Assembly (NCBI RefSeq): GCF_000427095.1
Contig: NC_021487.1
Span: 1,565,146-1,629,145 of the forward strand
DNA length: 64,000 nucleotides
Direction: 5' to 3'
Source: Chthonomonas calidirosea T49
GTDB taxonomy: Bacteria; Armatimonadota; Chthonomonadetes; Chthonomonadales; Chthonomonadaceae
Below, one piece after another: positions 55,519 to 63,609 of the stretch; the first letter of the stretch is position 1, and each line of letters begins with the position of its first letter. Under the pieces are notes generated by a model. It did not search any database, was not told the DNA's origin, and saw only the letters and a program-made list of their open reading frames with translations. The position numbers and the translations under genes were made by a program.

Positions 55519-56226
55519 CTACAGTTCAGATACCAACTGTGTGAGCGTAGTAAAACGAGCTCCCTTCTGCTTTAGATAGGCGATAACATGGGCGAGGTTT
55601 TCGCGATTATCCACGCAGTCGGTCATTCCCAAAACCAAAATATCGGAGAGAGTGAGGTGAGCATCTATGACTGCCTTGAGCACATCGAAGCCCTGATCAA
55701 TGTAGCCGCGCACACCGTTCACATGGGCTACCGGTGCAATCCACAGCTTGGCCTCCCCCTTCTGATAAGGATGTGTGTAGGATGGATGATAGGGACTGCG
55801 CGGGGCGTCCTTCGGCAGTTCGGCGCTGGAACCGGGCGTAGAGTCGACGAGAATCCCGATATCCTCGAGCGCCTTGATATCGCCAGCTTCCAAATCGCCG
55901 TTGGCTGCTCGAAAGGCCGTCGGTTTGATGGAGAACTGCTTAAGAATGTCTTTTCCAACACGAATCAGATCGCCTCGATCGACCGTGTTGGAAGCGCCGG
56001 TATCGAAACTGAGGTAAAGCCCGATCTCGTGCCAAGCCGGGATGCGATGTAAGTACTCGTTATGGTAAAGCTTCACGTTGCTCATAGGGTCATGCTCGCT
56101 GACACCAAGCAGCCATGTGCAGGGCACGATGGCTTGTTCGGTCGCCTCCACGATGCCGGAGACATAGCATTTTCCGTTGAGTGCACAGGTGCAGTCTACG
56201 GTAAGCGCGACGATGGGTCCTGGCAT
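55519..56226 (-). CDS. polysaccharide deacetylase-like protein lacking the usual metal-binding motifs
   Basis: A 235-residue NodB-fold protein. LTVDCTCALNGKCY opens the barrel, WHEIGLYLSFDTG replaces the usual HExGxHxxxH metal motif, and FRAANGDLE resembles the RxxxGxx loop after it. The His ligands of true deacetylases are absent, so metal-dependent deacetylation is doubtful. The start is MPGPIVALTVD at 56226, with AAGGAG at 56235-56240. A longer frame to 56313 lacks such a signal. It is three bases upstream of the SDR gene, so the two are likely co-transcribed. Substrate unknown. Confidence 0.75.
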   Translation of the reverse strand: MPGPIVALTVDCTCALNGKCYVSGIVEATEQAIVPCTWLLGVSEHDPMSNVKLYHNEYLHRIPAWHEIGLYLSFDTGASNTVDRGDLIRVGKDILKQFSIKPTAFRAANGDLEAGDIKALEDIGILVDSTPGSSAELPKDAPRSPYHPSYTHPYQKGEAKLWIAPVAHVNGVRGYIDQGFDVLKAVIDAHLTLSDILVLGMTDCVDNRENLAHVIAYLKQKGARFTTLTQLVSEL

Positions 56227-56439
56227 TTTCTCTCTCCTTAGGTAGGGATGAACTGTTGGGACTCGATGACGAATGCCGACATCCTTTCTTCGACACTCTT
56301 GTTTTTTGTTCAACGGCAGGTTCTAAGAATCCTTCTTTCATGGTGCCCGATCTCACATGTCCTTTTGCATGTCTTACTTTTGCATGTCTTAGAAGCTTGT
56401 AAAGTCATCTAACAAAGCACAACGGACATCGGAACCTCC

Positions 56440-56469
56440 TTGACAAAACCCTCGTCCCGTAGGTATCAT
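56440..56469 (+). promoter_or_regulatory. promoter of tRNA-Glu
   Basis: A perfect TTGACA at 56440-56445, an 18-base spacer and TATCAT at 56464-56469. The tRNA starts 20 bases after the -10 element. Confidence 0.8.
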
Positions 56470-56488
56470 AACCTGCGTTCCTCTTTAA

Positions 56489-56560
56489 GGGGCTATCGTC
56501 TAGGGGTCAGGACGGCGGGTTCTCAGCCCGTAAACCGGGGTTCGAATCCCCGTAGCCCTA
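56489..56560 (+). tRNA. tRNA-Glu (anticodon CTC)
   Basis: Cloverleaf: acceptor GGGGCTA with TAGCCCT (one G-T at position 1), D arm GTCT...GGAC, anticodon stem GCGGG/CCCGT around TTCTCAG (anticodon CTC, Glu), and T arm CGGGG-TTCGAAT-CCCCG. Discriminator A is at 56560, CCA is not encoded, and a TTTTT terminator follows immediately. Confidence 0.96.
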
Positions 56561-56597
56561 TTTTTGCTCCTACGGTTAGAGTGCTTTTAATGGGTTA

Positions 56598-56626
56598 TTG
56601 ACATACCAAAGGTTTGGTGTTATTAT
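56598..56626 (+). promoter_or_regulatory. promoter of the arabinofuranosidase gene with an operator in the spacer
   Basis: A perfect TTGACA at 56598-56603, a 17-base spacer and TATTAT at 56621-56626. Inside the spacer ACCAAA-GG-TTTGGT (56605-56618) is a dyad well placed for a repressor to block RNA polymerase. Confidence 0.75.
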
Positions 56627-56664
56627 AGAACCGTCTCTAAAGACTCTAACTAAGGAGCCCTACC

Positions 56665-59103
56665 ATGCAACGAAGCCGGCTTTATGCCTATTTTGCCGCT
56701 CTCTGTTTGTGGAACATCGGCCTCTTGAACATCTCTGCAAAAGCCGATACTCTGACTCTCACCGTGGACGCAAACCACCCAGGCCCTGCCCTTAGCCCCT
56801 TACAACATGGTGTGTTCTTTGAAGAGATCAACCATGCCGGGGATGGTGGTCTCTACGCCGAGAAGATTCAAAATCGCGCCTTCACCAACGGCATCGTCGC
56901 TTGGACGCCATGGACGGAAAATGGCGCGGTGGTGCACCTTAACTTGCTACCGACCTCCAATCCCCAAAGCGCCGCCCACTACCTTGAGGTCCGCGTAGAA
57001 CGTGGCGCTGCAAATGGAGATGCCTGGGGCGGAGTCGCTAACACCGGATATTGGGGCATCGGGACGCACAAAGGGGAGACCTTCCGCGGCCAGATCGTCG
57101 TGAAACTGAGTTCCAAACTTGTTGGGCCTCTCGTGGTGGCACTCCGTGCTGCCGATGGAACGGTGCTCGCCGAACATCGCTTCACAAAACTTGCAGCAAG
57201 CGGTAACGATCAGACGTTAGAGTACCTTTTCCGCTCCCCAAAGGAGGATGCTCACGCTTTTCTCACCATTACAACGCAAGCCCCAGCTACCTTTGATCTC
57301 CGCTTTGTCTCTCTCTTCCCCACTGATACCTTCGACCATCAAACCAACGGCCTCAGAGCCGACCTCGCCCAAATGGTGGCCGATCTTAAACCCTCCTTCG
57401 TGCGCTTCCCCGGCGGCTGCTTTGTGGAAGGCGACATCCTCGCCCATCGCTTTCGTTGGCGCGGGTCTATCGGCCCGCTTATGGATCGCACCCCCACCGA
57501 CGACCTCTGGGGGTATCAGTGCGACAACGGCTTGGGCTACTTGGAGTATCTGGAATGGTGCGAAGAGATGCATGCCGAGCCGATTTTTGTTATCAACTGC
57601 GGGATGAGCCATAAACAGAATGTGCCGCTCGATCAGCTCCAACCCTATATTCAAAGCGCACTCGATGCCATCGAATACGCTAATGGCCCGGTGACAAGCA
57701 AGTGGGGAGCCCAGCGCGCTAAAGACGGGCACCCAGCCCCCTTCCACCTTCAGTACATCGAGGTGGGCAATGAGGATGGGTTTGACGATTATGATGCGCG
57801 TTTCGCTATGTTCTATGATGCCATTAAGGCGCGCTACCCTTATATCAAACTGATCGCCGACACGCGCGTGAACAGCCGCCCCGCTGACCTTGTAGACGAT
57901 CACTACTACGCCTCAACCCTTTTCTTTGTGCGACAAGCTGCCGCTCTAGATAACTATCCTCGTAACGCAACCCCAGTCTATATAGGGGAATTTGCCGTTA
58001 CACGCGGCGCCGGACATGGGAACCTAAATGCGGCCCTTGGTGAGGCCTACTTCATGACGGCTATCGAACGCAACTCCGATGTCATTAAAATGGCCTCCTA
58101 CGCCCCTCTCTTCGCAAATGTCAACAATATGGTGTGGAACCCAGACGCCATCCTCTTCGACAGCCTTCATGCATACGGCACGCCCTCCTACTGGGCACAA
58201 TGGATGTTCTCGCGCAATCGAGGCGATGTCGTGCTGCCTACCACGGTCGAAGAGCCACCGTCGAGCAACAAGGTGCTTGATCGAGGCGGAATCGGCGTGG
58301 CAACATGGGCTACTTCGGCGGAGTTCACCGATCTGAAGGTTACCCAAGGAGATAAGGTGCTTTGGACGTTGAATTCGCCTGGGGCGTTTCCGCTCACCCC
58401 GCAAACCGGCCAATGGACAATTGCCGATGGCACGGCGCGTCAAACCGATCTTGGCACCAACCTGCGCGCTGTAGGAGGCGACCCTAGCTGGACAGACTAC
58501 ACCTTTTCCTTACGTGCTCGGAAACTAGGCGGAAAAGAGGGTTTTCTCATCATGTTCCACGTGCGCGATCAGGACAACTGGTACTGGTGGAACGTAGGTG
58601 GCTGGGGCAACACCCACGATAATATTGAGGAGATCGTGGGTGGGGCGAGCACCGAGTTGGCCTATAACGTACCCAACCATATCGAAACAGGCCGCTGGTA
58701 CGACCTACGCGTGCAGGTGCAAGGCAACCGAGTGCGCTGTTATCTCGATAATAAGCTGGAGTACGACATTCGCCTGCCCAATTTGCCAACGCTCGGAGTG
58801 GTGACGACACGAGAAGATAAAACGGGCGACGTGATCATTAAAATGGTGAACCTCAAAGGCGAATCGCGCGATGTACATATCCGCCTCAACGGTGTGGGGC
58901 AGGTCGCCCCAGATGGCTCTGCATGGGTCATGACCGCCTCTTCACCGAACGCTGAAAACAGCTTTGTCAACCCTCATGCGGTTGTGCCGATAGAGCATCC
59001 GGTGCGTAACATCTCCGATCAGTTCACCTATACCTGTCCGCCCTGGTCTATTGTTATCCTACGTCTCCATACCCACTTACCGACAACCGCCGAACAGAGA
59101 TAG
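56665..59103 (+). CDS. secreted GH51-like alpha-L-arabinofuranosidase with a C-terminal lectin-like domain
   Basis: An 812-residue protein with a signal peptide (LYAYFAALCLWNIGLLNISAKA). The GH51 hallmark GVFFEEINHAGDGGLYAEKIQNRAF is near 50. FPGGCFVEGD (near 250) and YIEVGNED (near 365, acid/base Glu) precede the nucleophile region YIGEFAVTRGAGHGNL (near 435). After residue 560, a LamG/DUF1080-like module (SWTDYTFSLRARKLGGKEGFLI, DNWYWWNVGGWGN) is followed by a short GH51-type C-terminal beta domain. It should release arabinose from arabinan or arabinoxylan outside the cell. The ATG has CTAAGGAGCCC upstream. Confidence 0.92.
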   Translation: MQRSRLYAYFAALCLWNIGLLNISAKADTLTLTVDANHPGPALSPLQHGVFFEEINHAGDGGLYAEKIQNRAFTNGIVAWTPWTENGAVVHLNLLPTSNPQSAAHYLEVRVERGAANGDAWGGVANTGYWGIGTHKGETFRGQIVVKLSSKLVGPLVVALRAADGTVLAEHRFTKLAASGNDQTLEYLFRSPKEDAHAFLTITTQAPATFDLRFVSLFPTDTFDHQTNGLRADLAQMVADLKPSFVRFPGGCFVEGDILAHRFRWRGSIGPLMDRTPTDDLWGYQCDNGLGYLEYLEWCEEMHAEPIFVINCGMSHKQNVPLDQLQPYIQSALDAIEYANGPVTSKWGAQRAKDGHPAPFHLQYIEVGNEDGFDDYDARFAMFYDAIKARYPYIKLIADTRVNSRPADLVDDHYYASTLFFVRQAAALDNYPRNATPVYIGEFAVTRGAGHGNLNAALGEAYFMTAIERNSDVIKMASYAPLFANVNNMVWNPDAILFDSLHAYGTPSYWAQWMFSRNRGDVVLPTTVEEPPSSNKVLDRGGIGVATWATSAEFTDLKVTQGDKVLWTLNSPGAFPLTPQTGQWTIADGTARQTDLGTNLRAVGGDPSWTDYTFSLRARKLGGKEGFLIMFHVRDQDNWYWWNVGGWGNTHDNIEEIVGGASTELAYNVPNHIETGRWYDLRVQVQGNRVRCYLDNKLEYDIRLPNLPTLGVVTTREDKTGDVIIKMVNLKGESRDVHIRLNGVGQVAPDGSAWVMTASSPNAENSFVNPHAVVPIEHPVRNISDQFTYTCPPWSIVILRLHTHLPTTAEQR

Positions 59104-59177
59104 GCAGTTCGCCGAACTTACCCGTTGAGGCACTAACAACGGGAAGTCCGGCAGAGGTTGTGCCCCACTCTAAAGTT

Positions 59178-59218
59178 GAGGGAGAGACGTTCTTAGCGAG
59201 AACGTCTCTCCCTCTTTG
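59178..59218 (+). terminator. strong intrinsic terminator of the arabinofuranosidase gene
   Basis: GAGGGAGAGACGTTCT (59178-59193) pairs perfectly with 59199-59214 around TAGCG, then TTT. It lies between convergent genes and may serve both strands. Confidence 0.85.
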
Positions 59219-59245
59219 GATTTGCACACGTTTACCAGGAAGACG

Positions 59246-60613
59246 TCAGTCCCCCTTATATATAGGCAGCGTCCACGGCTTACGATAAGGCCGTTCATAG
59301 GACTGCGTCTCTCGCCCCACACGCCCCACGATGTCCATACGCTCTTTGTCCCAATGCACCGTCTCCCCACCAGCAAGGTAAGAGGCATTGATGAGATGGC
59401 ACACGATCGTGGTCTGTGCCATAGAGGCGAGATTCGAGCGGGGCTGTTCGCGCGTTTTGATGCAGTCGAGCCAGTTACGCATATGGCTATTGGTAGGTGG
59501 GGCTTCCTCTTTGGGAAGCTCACGGCCCTCCGCATCGCGCACTCGCCACCCTCCGCGCCACACGGTCACCGTATCGCCCCTCTCACCTACGAATTGCGTG
59601 CCGTGGTCAGGCAGATCGGGATGATCGCGTTCGGTGCGCCAGATCATCACAAAATCGGGGTCCTTAAACCGCATGAGGCCATAAACCGTATCGGGTGTGG
59701 TGCGGTCGTCGTCTGGATGCGCGAGCTTGCCTCCCATGCCGCAGATCTCTACAGGCATTACGAGATCGGTATCCTTGCTCATCGCCAGAAGCCCGATATC
59801 CATCATATGCACGCCCCAGTCGCCCGTCTCACCGGAGGCGTAGTTGTAGAACCAACGCCAGTTGTAGTGGGTATATTCGGGGATGTAGGGCACCATCTGC
59901 GCAGGGCCAGTCCAGAAATCGTAATCAAAATAAGCAGGAGGACCTCCTACCGACACATGATGACCTAGACGGGCATCGTCTGTTTTCCATGCCCGCACCG
60001 AAGTAATACGCCCGATTTTGCCAGCCCGCACAAAAGCCACGGCGCTCACAAACTCGCGCGTGCTTCTTTGCCAAGTGCCCACTTGTACCACGCGCTGAAA
60101 ATGCTTTACGGCACCGGCCATCGCCTTCGCTTCAAGTATGTCGTGGCTGATAGGTTTCTCACAGTAGGCATCTTTACCGGCCTCACAGGCGTAGATGAGC
60201 GGTAGCGCATGCCAGTGATCTGGGGTGCAGATTAAGACGGCATCAATATCTTTTCGCTCTAAAACGCGCCGAAAATCTTTGTAGGTATCTGGTGCCGGGC
60301 GATTTTGGCCATCCTTGGCCGTGCGCTGTTGGTTTTTCTTGATAACGTTTTGAAGCGTGTTGTTCAAATGGTGCTCATCCACATCGCACAGGGCGGCCAC
60401 CTCCACATCTGGCTCATCCATGGCCCAACCCAGGTCTACGTTGCCCATGCCTCCACAGCCGATGAGCGCGATCACGATCTTATCGTTTGCTGCAACGCGC
60501 CGCGAGAGAGGTCGCGGCTGAGCCAAGGCGGAGGGAGCTTGTGCGACGAGCCCCAAAGTGGTTAGGCCACCGCCCGTACGCCGTAAAAAATCTCTGCGTG
60601 TGATGCGGGTCAT
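59246..60613 (-). CDS. Tat-exported Gfo/Idh/MocA family oxidoreductase
   Basis: A 455-residue NAD(P)-dependent oxidoreductase. A twin-arginine signal (TRITRRDFLRRTGGGL) opens it. The Rossmann fold then begins with IVIALIGCGGMGN (near 50), and CTPDHWHALPLIYACEAGKDAYCEKPISHDI carries the catalytic EKP motif. The C-terminal domain has the family's beta sheet and YASGETGDWGVHMMDI. It starts at ATG 60613 with AAGGAGG at 60622-60628. A longer frame to 60649 is unsupported. Export with folded cofactor via Tat is known for this group (GFOR-like and planctomycete proteins). The sugar substrate is unknown. Confidence 0.92.
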   Translation of the reverse strand: MTRITRRDFLRRTGGGLTTLGLVAQAPSALAQPRPLSRRVAANDKIVIALIGCGGMGNVDLGWAMDEPDVEVAALCDVDEHHLNNTLQNVIKKNQQRTAKDGQNRPAPDTYKDFRRVLERKDIDAVLICTPDHWHALPLIYACEAGKDAYCEKPISHDILEAKAMAGAVKHFQRVVQVGTWQRSTREFVSAVAFVRAGKIGRITSVRAWKTDDARLGHHVSVGGPPAYFDYDFWTGPAQMVPYIPEYTHYNWRWFYNYASGETGDWGVHMMDIGLLAMSKDTDLVMPVEICGMGGKLAHPDDDRTTPDTVYGLMRFKDPDFVMIWRTERDHPDLPDHGTQFVGERGDTVTVWRGGWRVRDAEGRELPKEEAPPTNSHMRNWLDCIKTREQPRSNLASMAQTTIVCHLINASYLAGGETVHWDKERMDIVGRVGRETQSYERPYRKPWTLPIYKGD

Positions 60614-60929
60614 ACAAAGAACCTCCTTTCTTCTCCAGGCAGATATCAAATACTATTTCCGCTCCAAGCCGCTCTTCTCCTGCCTCCCCGGTCGCAGGGG
60701 CTCATCTAGATACGGACACACCTTGACGAGAGATGCGTCCAAAGATTTTCTGTAGCATAAATAGAGAAATAGAAGCTTTTGGTGCAAGCTGTGAGGTAAA
60801 CTTCAAATAGAAGCCCATCTTCGGCATCGCATAGCCTTTATTCGGGTATTTGGTGCGAGTGACCGAGGCAGGGACCATGACTATTTATCGTTTAGGACGA
60901 GAAAAAACTCAGAAGGAGGCCGACCTACA
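60614..60929. other. divergent intergenic region between the Gfo/Idh/MocA gene and pfkA
   Basis: No gene is seen. It holds the oxidoreductase's ribosome binding site at its left end and AAGGAGG (60913-60919) for pfkA at its right end. A clear promoter cannot be picked by eye. Confidence 0.4.
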
Positions 60930-61961
60930 ATGAAAGTTGGTATCTTAACCGGTGGTGGTGACTGTCCGGGGTTGAACCCGGCAATTCGTGGTTTCGTGAT
61001 GAAAGCGCTCGATTATGGGTTTGCTGTTTATGGCATCCGCGAAGGATGGAAGGGTTTGGTCAACGACCTCGTAGACAAAGAGCCCCTCACCATTGCCGAT
61101 GTCGAAGAGCTGATCGATAAAGGGGGCACGGTGCTGCGCTCTTCACGCACCAACCCCTACAAAGACCCTGCCCAACTTCAGGCTGTGAAAACCACTATCC
61201 AGAAGCACGGTTTTGAAGCCATTGTGGCGTTAGGTGGGGAAGATACGCTGGGTGTTGCTAGCAAGCTTTATAAGGAGGGTATCAACACCGTAGGCGTTCC
61301 CAAGACCATGGATAACGATTTAAGTGAAACAGATTATACGTTTGGCTTCGATAGCGCTGTGCAGGTAAATGTGGAAGCCCTCGATCGCCTGCGGGATACG
61401 GCGCGCTCGCACAGCCGCGTTATTGTGTTGGAGGTCATGGGACGCCATGCGGGCTGGGTAGCCCTGTACACAGGGGTAGCCGGCGGTGCCGACTACATTC
61501 TGCTGCCGGAGGTACCCCTCAACGTCGAAGAGCTTTGTACACAGGTTCAGCGTGCCTATGCGCGTAAAGGCTATGCTCTTGTGGTGGCCTCAGAGGGCGT
61601 GGAGCTGCCGGAAGAGGAGCACAAGGAGACCAAGGTGGATGCGTTTGGACACGTGGTCCTTGGGGAACGCAATGTGGGCGAGTGGGTCGCCAAAGAGATC
61701 GAAAAGCGCACTGGGTTAGAGACCCGTTCCGCTGTTACAGGCCACATTCAACGAGGCGGAGCGCCGAGCGCCTTCGACCGGGTGTTAGCTTCGCGCCTTG
61801 GTGTGCGTGCAGCACAATGTGTGTATGAACGTGACTTCGGTAAAATGGTGGCGCTCCATGGGAACGACATTGTGGTGGCGCCACTAGAAGCCGCCGTGGG
61901 GACGCTACGCACCGTGCCGAAAGCGCTTTACGATAGTCTCGTACCGCTTTTTAACAAGTAG
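60930..61961 (+). CDS. 6-phosphofructokinase, probably PPi-dependent type
   Basis: A 343-residue PFK with LTGGGDCPGLNPAIRG at the N-terminus, the sugar-phosphate motif VGVPKTMDNDL (near 125), EVMGRHAGWVAL and GHIQRGGAPSAFDRVLA. Positions that set the phosphoryl donor are Asp105 (GGEDT, where ATP enzymes have GGDGS) and Lys125 (PKTMDND, where ATP enzymes have Gly). Both are those of pyrophosphate-dependent enzymes, so the reaction is probably reversible and PPi-linked. AAGGAGG at 60913-60919 is ten bases before the ATG. Confidence 0.93.
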   Translation: MKVGILTGGGDCPGLNPAIRGFVMKALDYGFAVYGIREGWKGLVNDLVDKEPLTIADVEELIDKGGTVLRSSRTNPYKDPAQLQAVKTTIQKHGFEAIVALGGEDTLGVASKLYKEGINTVGVPKTMDNDLSETDYTFGFDSAVQVNVEALDRLRDTARSHSRVIVLEVMGRHAGWVALYTGVAGGADYILLPEVPLNVEELCTQVQRAYARKGYALVVASEGVELPEEEHKETKVDAFGHVVLGERNVGEWVAKEIEKRTGLETRSAVTGHIQRGGAPSAFDRVLASRLGVRAAQCVYERDFGKMVALHGNDIVVAPLEAAVGTLRTVPKALYDSLVPLFNK

Positions 61962-61963
61962 GC

Positions 61964-62005
61964 AAAAAAGTTGGGTATCGGTAGAAGAGCCAAACTCCGA
62001 TACCC
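61964..62005 (-). terminator. minus-strand terminator-like hairpin
   Basis: GGGTATCGG (61973-61981) pairs with CCGATACCC (61997-62005). On the minus strand it is followed by AACTTTTTTG. It is suited to end transcripts coming from the nucleoside hydrolase gene. Confidence 0.5.
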
Positions 62006-62127
62006 TAAAAAGCCGCGTCTGTACGGATGGATTGTAAGGTGCATTTGCGCGCCTTCAGAAGGCAGTGCGTGAATGCAGATATAAGATACGCCATTTCACC
62101 GCAGCCTCGCTGTAACCTATTTCACAA

Positions 62128-62161
62128 CAGGGGTGTGAAATTTTTCACACCCCTGTTTTTT
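62128..62161 (+). terminator. intrinsic terminator downstream of pfkA
   Basis: CAGGGGTGTGAAA (62128-62140) and TTTCACACCCCTG (62143-62155) form a long stem followed by TTTTTT. Confidence 0.85.
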
Positions 62162-62162
62162 C

Positions 62163-63221
62163 CTAGACATGCCGATGATGACCCACCACGTCGAAATAGT
62201 GGGCAAAGAAGGCATCAGGGTTGACGTCTGCTGCGACCTGAATAGGCGAGTCCAGAGCAGAGGGTTTTATAGATGTCTCCCCAAACGAATCGTCGTTGCT
62301 GAGTTTCACTTTTACATAATCGGCAGGCTCGAAGCGGCACAGCGTTGGTTCAAAAACCACCGCTGCAGCCAGCGGGTCGTGAAAAGTAATGGAGTCCGCA
62401 TGACGAAACCACACGTCGGCCATGTCGGCCACCGGCTTTAGAGGGCCTCCAATAGCCTGGAAGCGCTCCTTGCACTCCGCGGCCGGCATACGGCATCGCA
62501 GGGTTACATCGAGCCCTATCGCGCGTAGCTGTGGCACTGCTGAGGTAAATACGCGCGCAGCCGACCAGGCGTCGCAAACAATGTTCCACTCAGAACCTAT
62601 ACGGCCTTGTGCATCGGGAAAGAAACGCCCGCCCATCATTACCAACTGCTTGAGCATAGCGGGAACTTCGGGGTCCAAAGCAAAGAGCAGTCCGATGTTG
62701 GTGAGAGGCCCTATGGTGAGCAGTGTGATCTCGCCAGGATGCTTGCGAATCGTCTCCTGGAGAAACGCCACCGCCGTATTTTCTTGAGAAAAGCTTCGAT
62801 GCGGCCACCGACGAAGTGCCTCCGCCTGTGGGGCCTCCGGTTGGCGCTGAGTGCCGAGAAAAGGCAGGCGTGCCCCTACATGTATCGGCACATCGTTCCG
62901 TCCGGCCGCTCTGCAAATGGCATCGGCCAAACTCGCGCGCTTGTCCGGCTCCCCAGTAACCGTGGTGATTCCCAGCAGATCGCACTGCGGATGGCATAAC
63001 AGATAGGCCAAAGCAACCGCATCGTCAATGTCGGAACCGATGTCGGTATCTAAAAGCAAAGGCACGCGCTCCTCCATTACATTCTCCTTTTGTGGTTGCA
63101 TTTTACACAAAGCAGAACCCGATTCCACAGAGGCCATGCCGAGCGCTATCGCACTCCAACTGACCTGCCGCAACCATTCGCGGCGACTTACCCTGCAAGA
63201 CGATCGGCCCTTGTTGCTCAT
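62163..63221 (-). CDS. inosine-uridine-type nucleoside hydrolase with a Tat-like leader and an internal start
   Basis: A 352-residue frame. The catalytic core begins LLLDTDIGSDIDDAVAL (Ca-binding Asp cluster, near 56-72) and ends with SITFHDPLAAAVV. It hydrolyses nucleosides to base and ribose. Upstream of the core lies a twin-arginine-like leader (SRREWLRQVSWSAIALG). However, an in-frame ATG at 63077 (MEERVPLLLDTDIG) has AAAAGGAG about seven bases upstream, while the ATG at 63221 has no Shine-Dalgarno sequence. Two products, one exported and one cytoplasmic, are possible. Confidence 0.88.
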   Translation of the reverse strand: MSNKGRSSCRVSRREWLRQVSWSAIALGMASVESGSALCKMQPQKENVMEERVPLLLDTDIGSDIDDAVALAYLLCHPQCDLLGITTVTGEPDKRASLADAICRAAGRNDVPIHVGARLPFLGTQRQPEAPQAEALRRWPHRSFSQENTAVAFLQETIRKHPGEITLLTIGPLTNIGLLFALDPEVPAMLKQLVMMGGRFFPDAQGRIGSEWNIVCDAWSAARVFTSAVPQLRAIGLDVTLRCRMPAAECKERFQAIGGPLKPVADMADVWFRHADSITFHDPLAAAVVFEPTLCRFEPADYVKVKLSNDDSFGETSIKPSALDSPIQVAADVNPDAFFAHYFDVVGHHRHV

Positions 63222-63606
63222 GTTGTGATTTTTATTCGTTGCGCGCTCTCCCCTTTCCTGCTCCCCCTTGGCAAAGCCTCAGATATCCCCCCTGAAGGCA
63301 GAGGGCGTGCCTCTAACCCGTAAAGTCCTGCGTTTTTATGGGAGGTAGCTTTTAGATATCGGTTTCGAGTTTCAAACAACCAGCGCATGAGATGCATGCG
63401 TTCCAGCTCTAATCTTTTTACCAAATGGCCCCTTATAACCGATATAGCAAGAGAAGAACATTAGAGAAGCAAAAGCCCTTGATTTTTCAGTGCCCGATTT
63501 GCCATAATATCGCCTATACGAGTAGACAAAAGACTACTTTTTGGCCGTTGGGTATCCCGCAAACACAGCGCCCCTCCGCCGTGGCTTGCGCTACCGAAAG
63601 GAGGTA
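63222..63606. promoter_or_regulatory. divergent intergenic region with a probable plus-strand promoter
   Basis: A 385-base gap without a gene. TTGATT at 63479-63484, an 18-base spacer and CATAAT at 63503-63508 form a plausible promoter for the partial gene at 63610. Its AAAGGAGG ribosome binding site is at 63597-63604. Confidence 0.45.
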
Positions 63607-63609
63607 GTG

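Noticed and set aside
57217..57903. 228-codon frame antisense to the arabinofuranosidase gene
   Set aside because: It lies inside a gene with clear GH51 motifs, and the antisense product matches no family I know.
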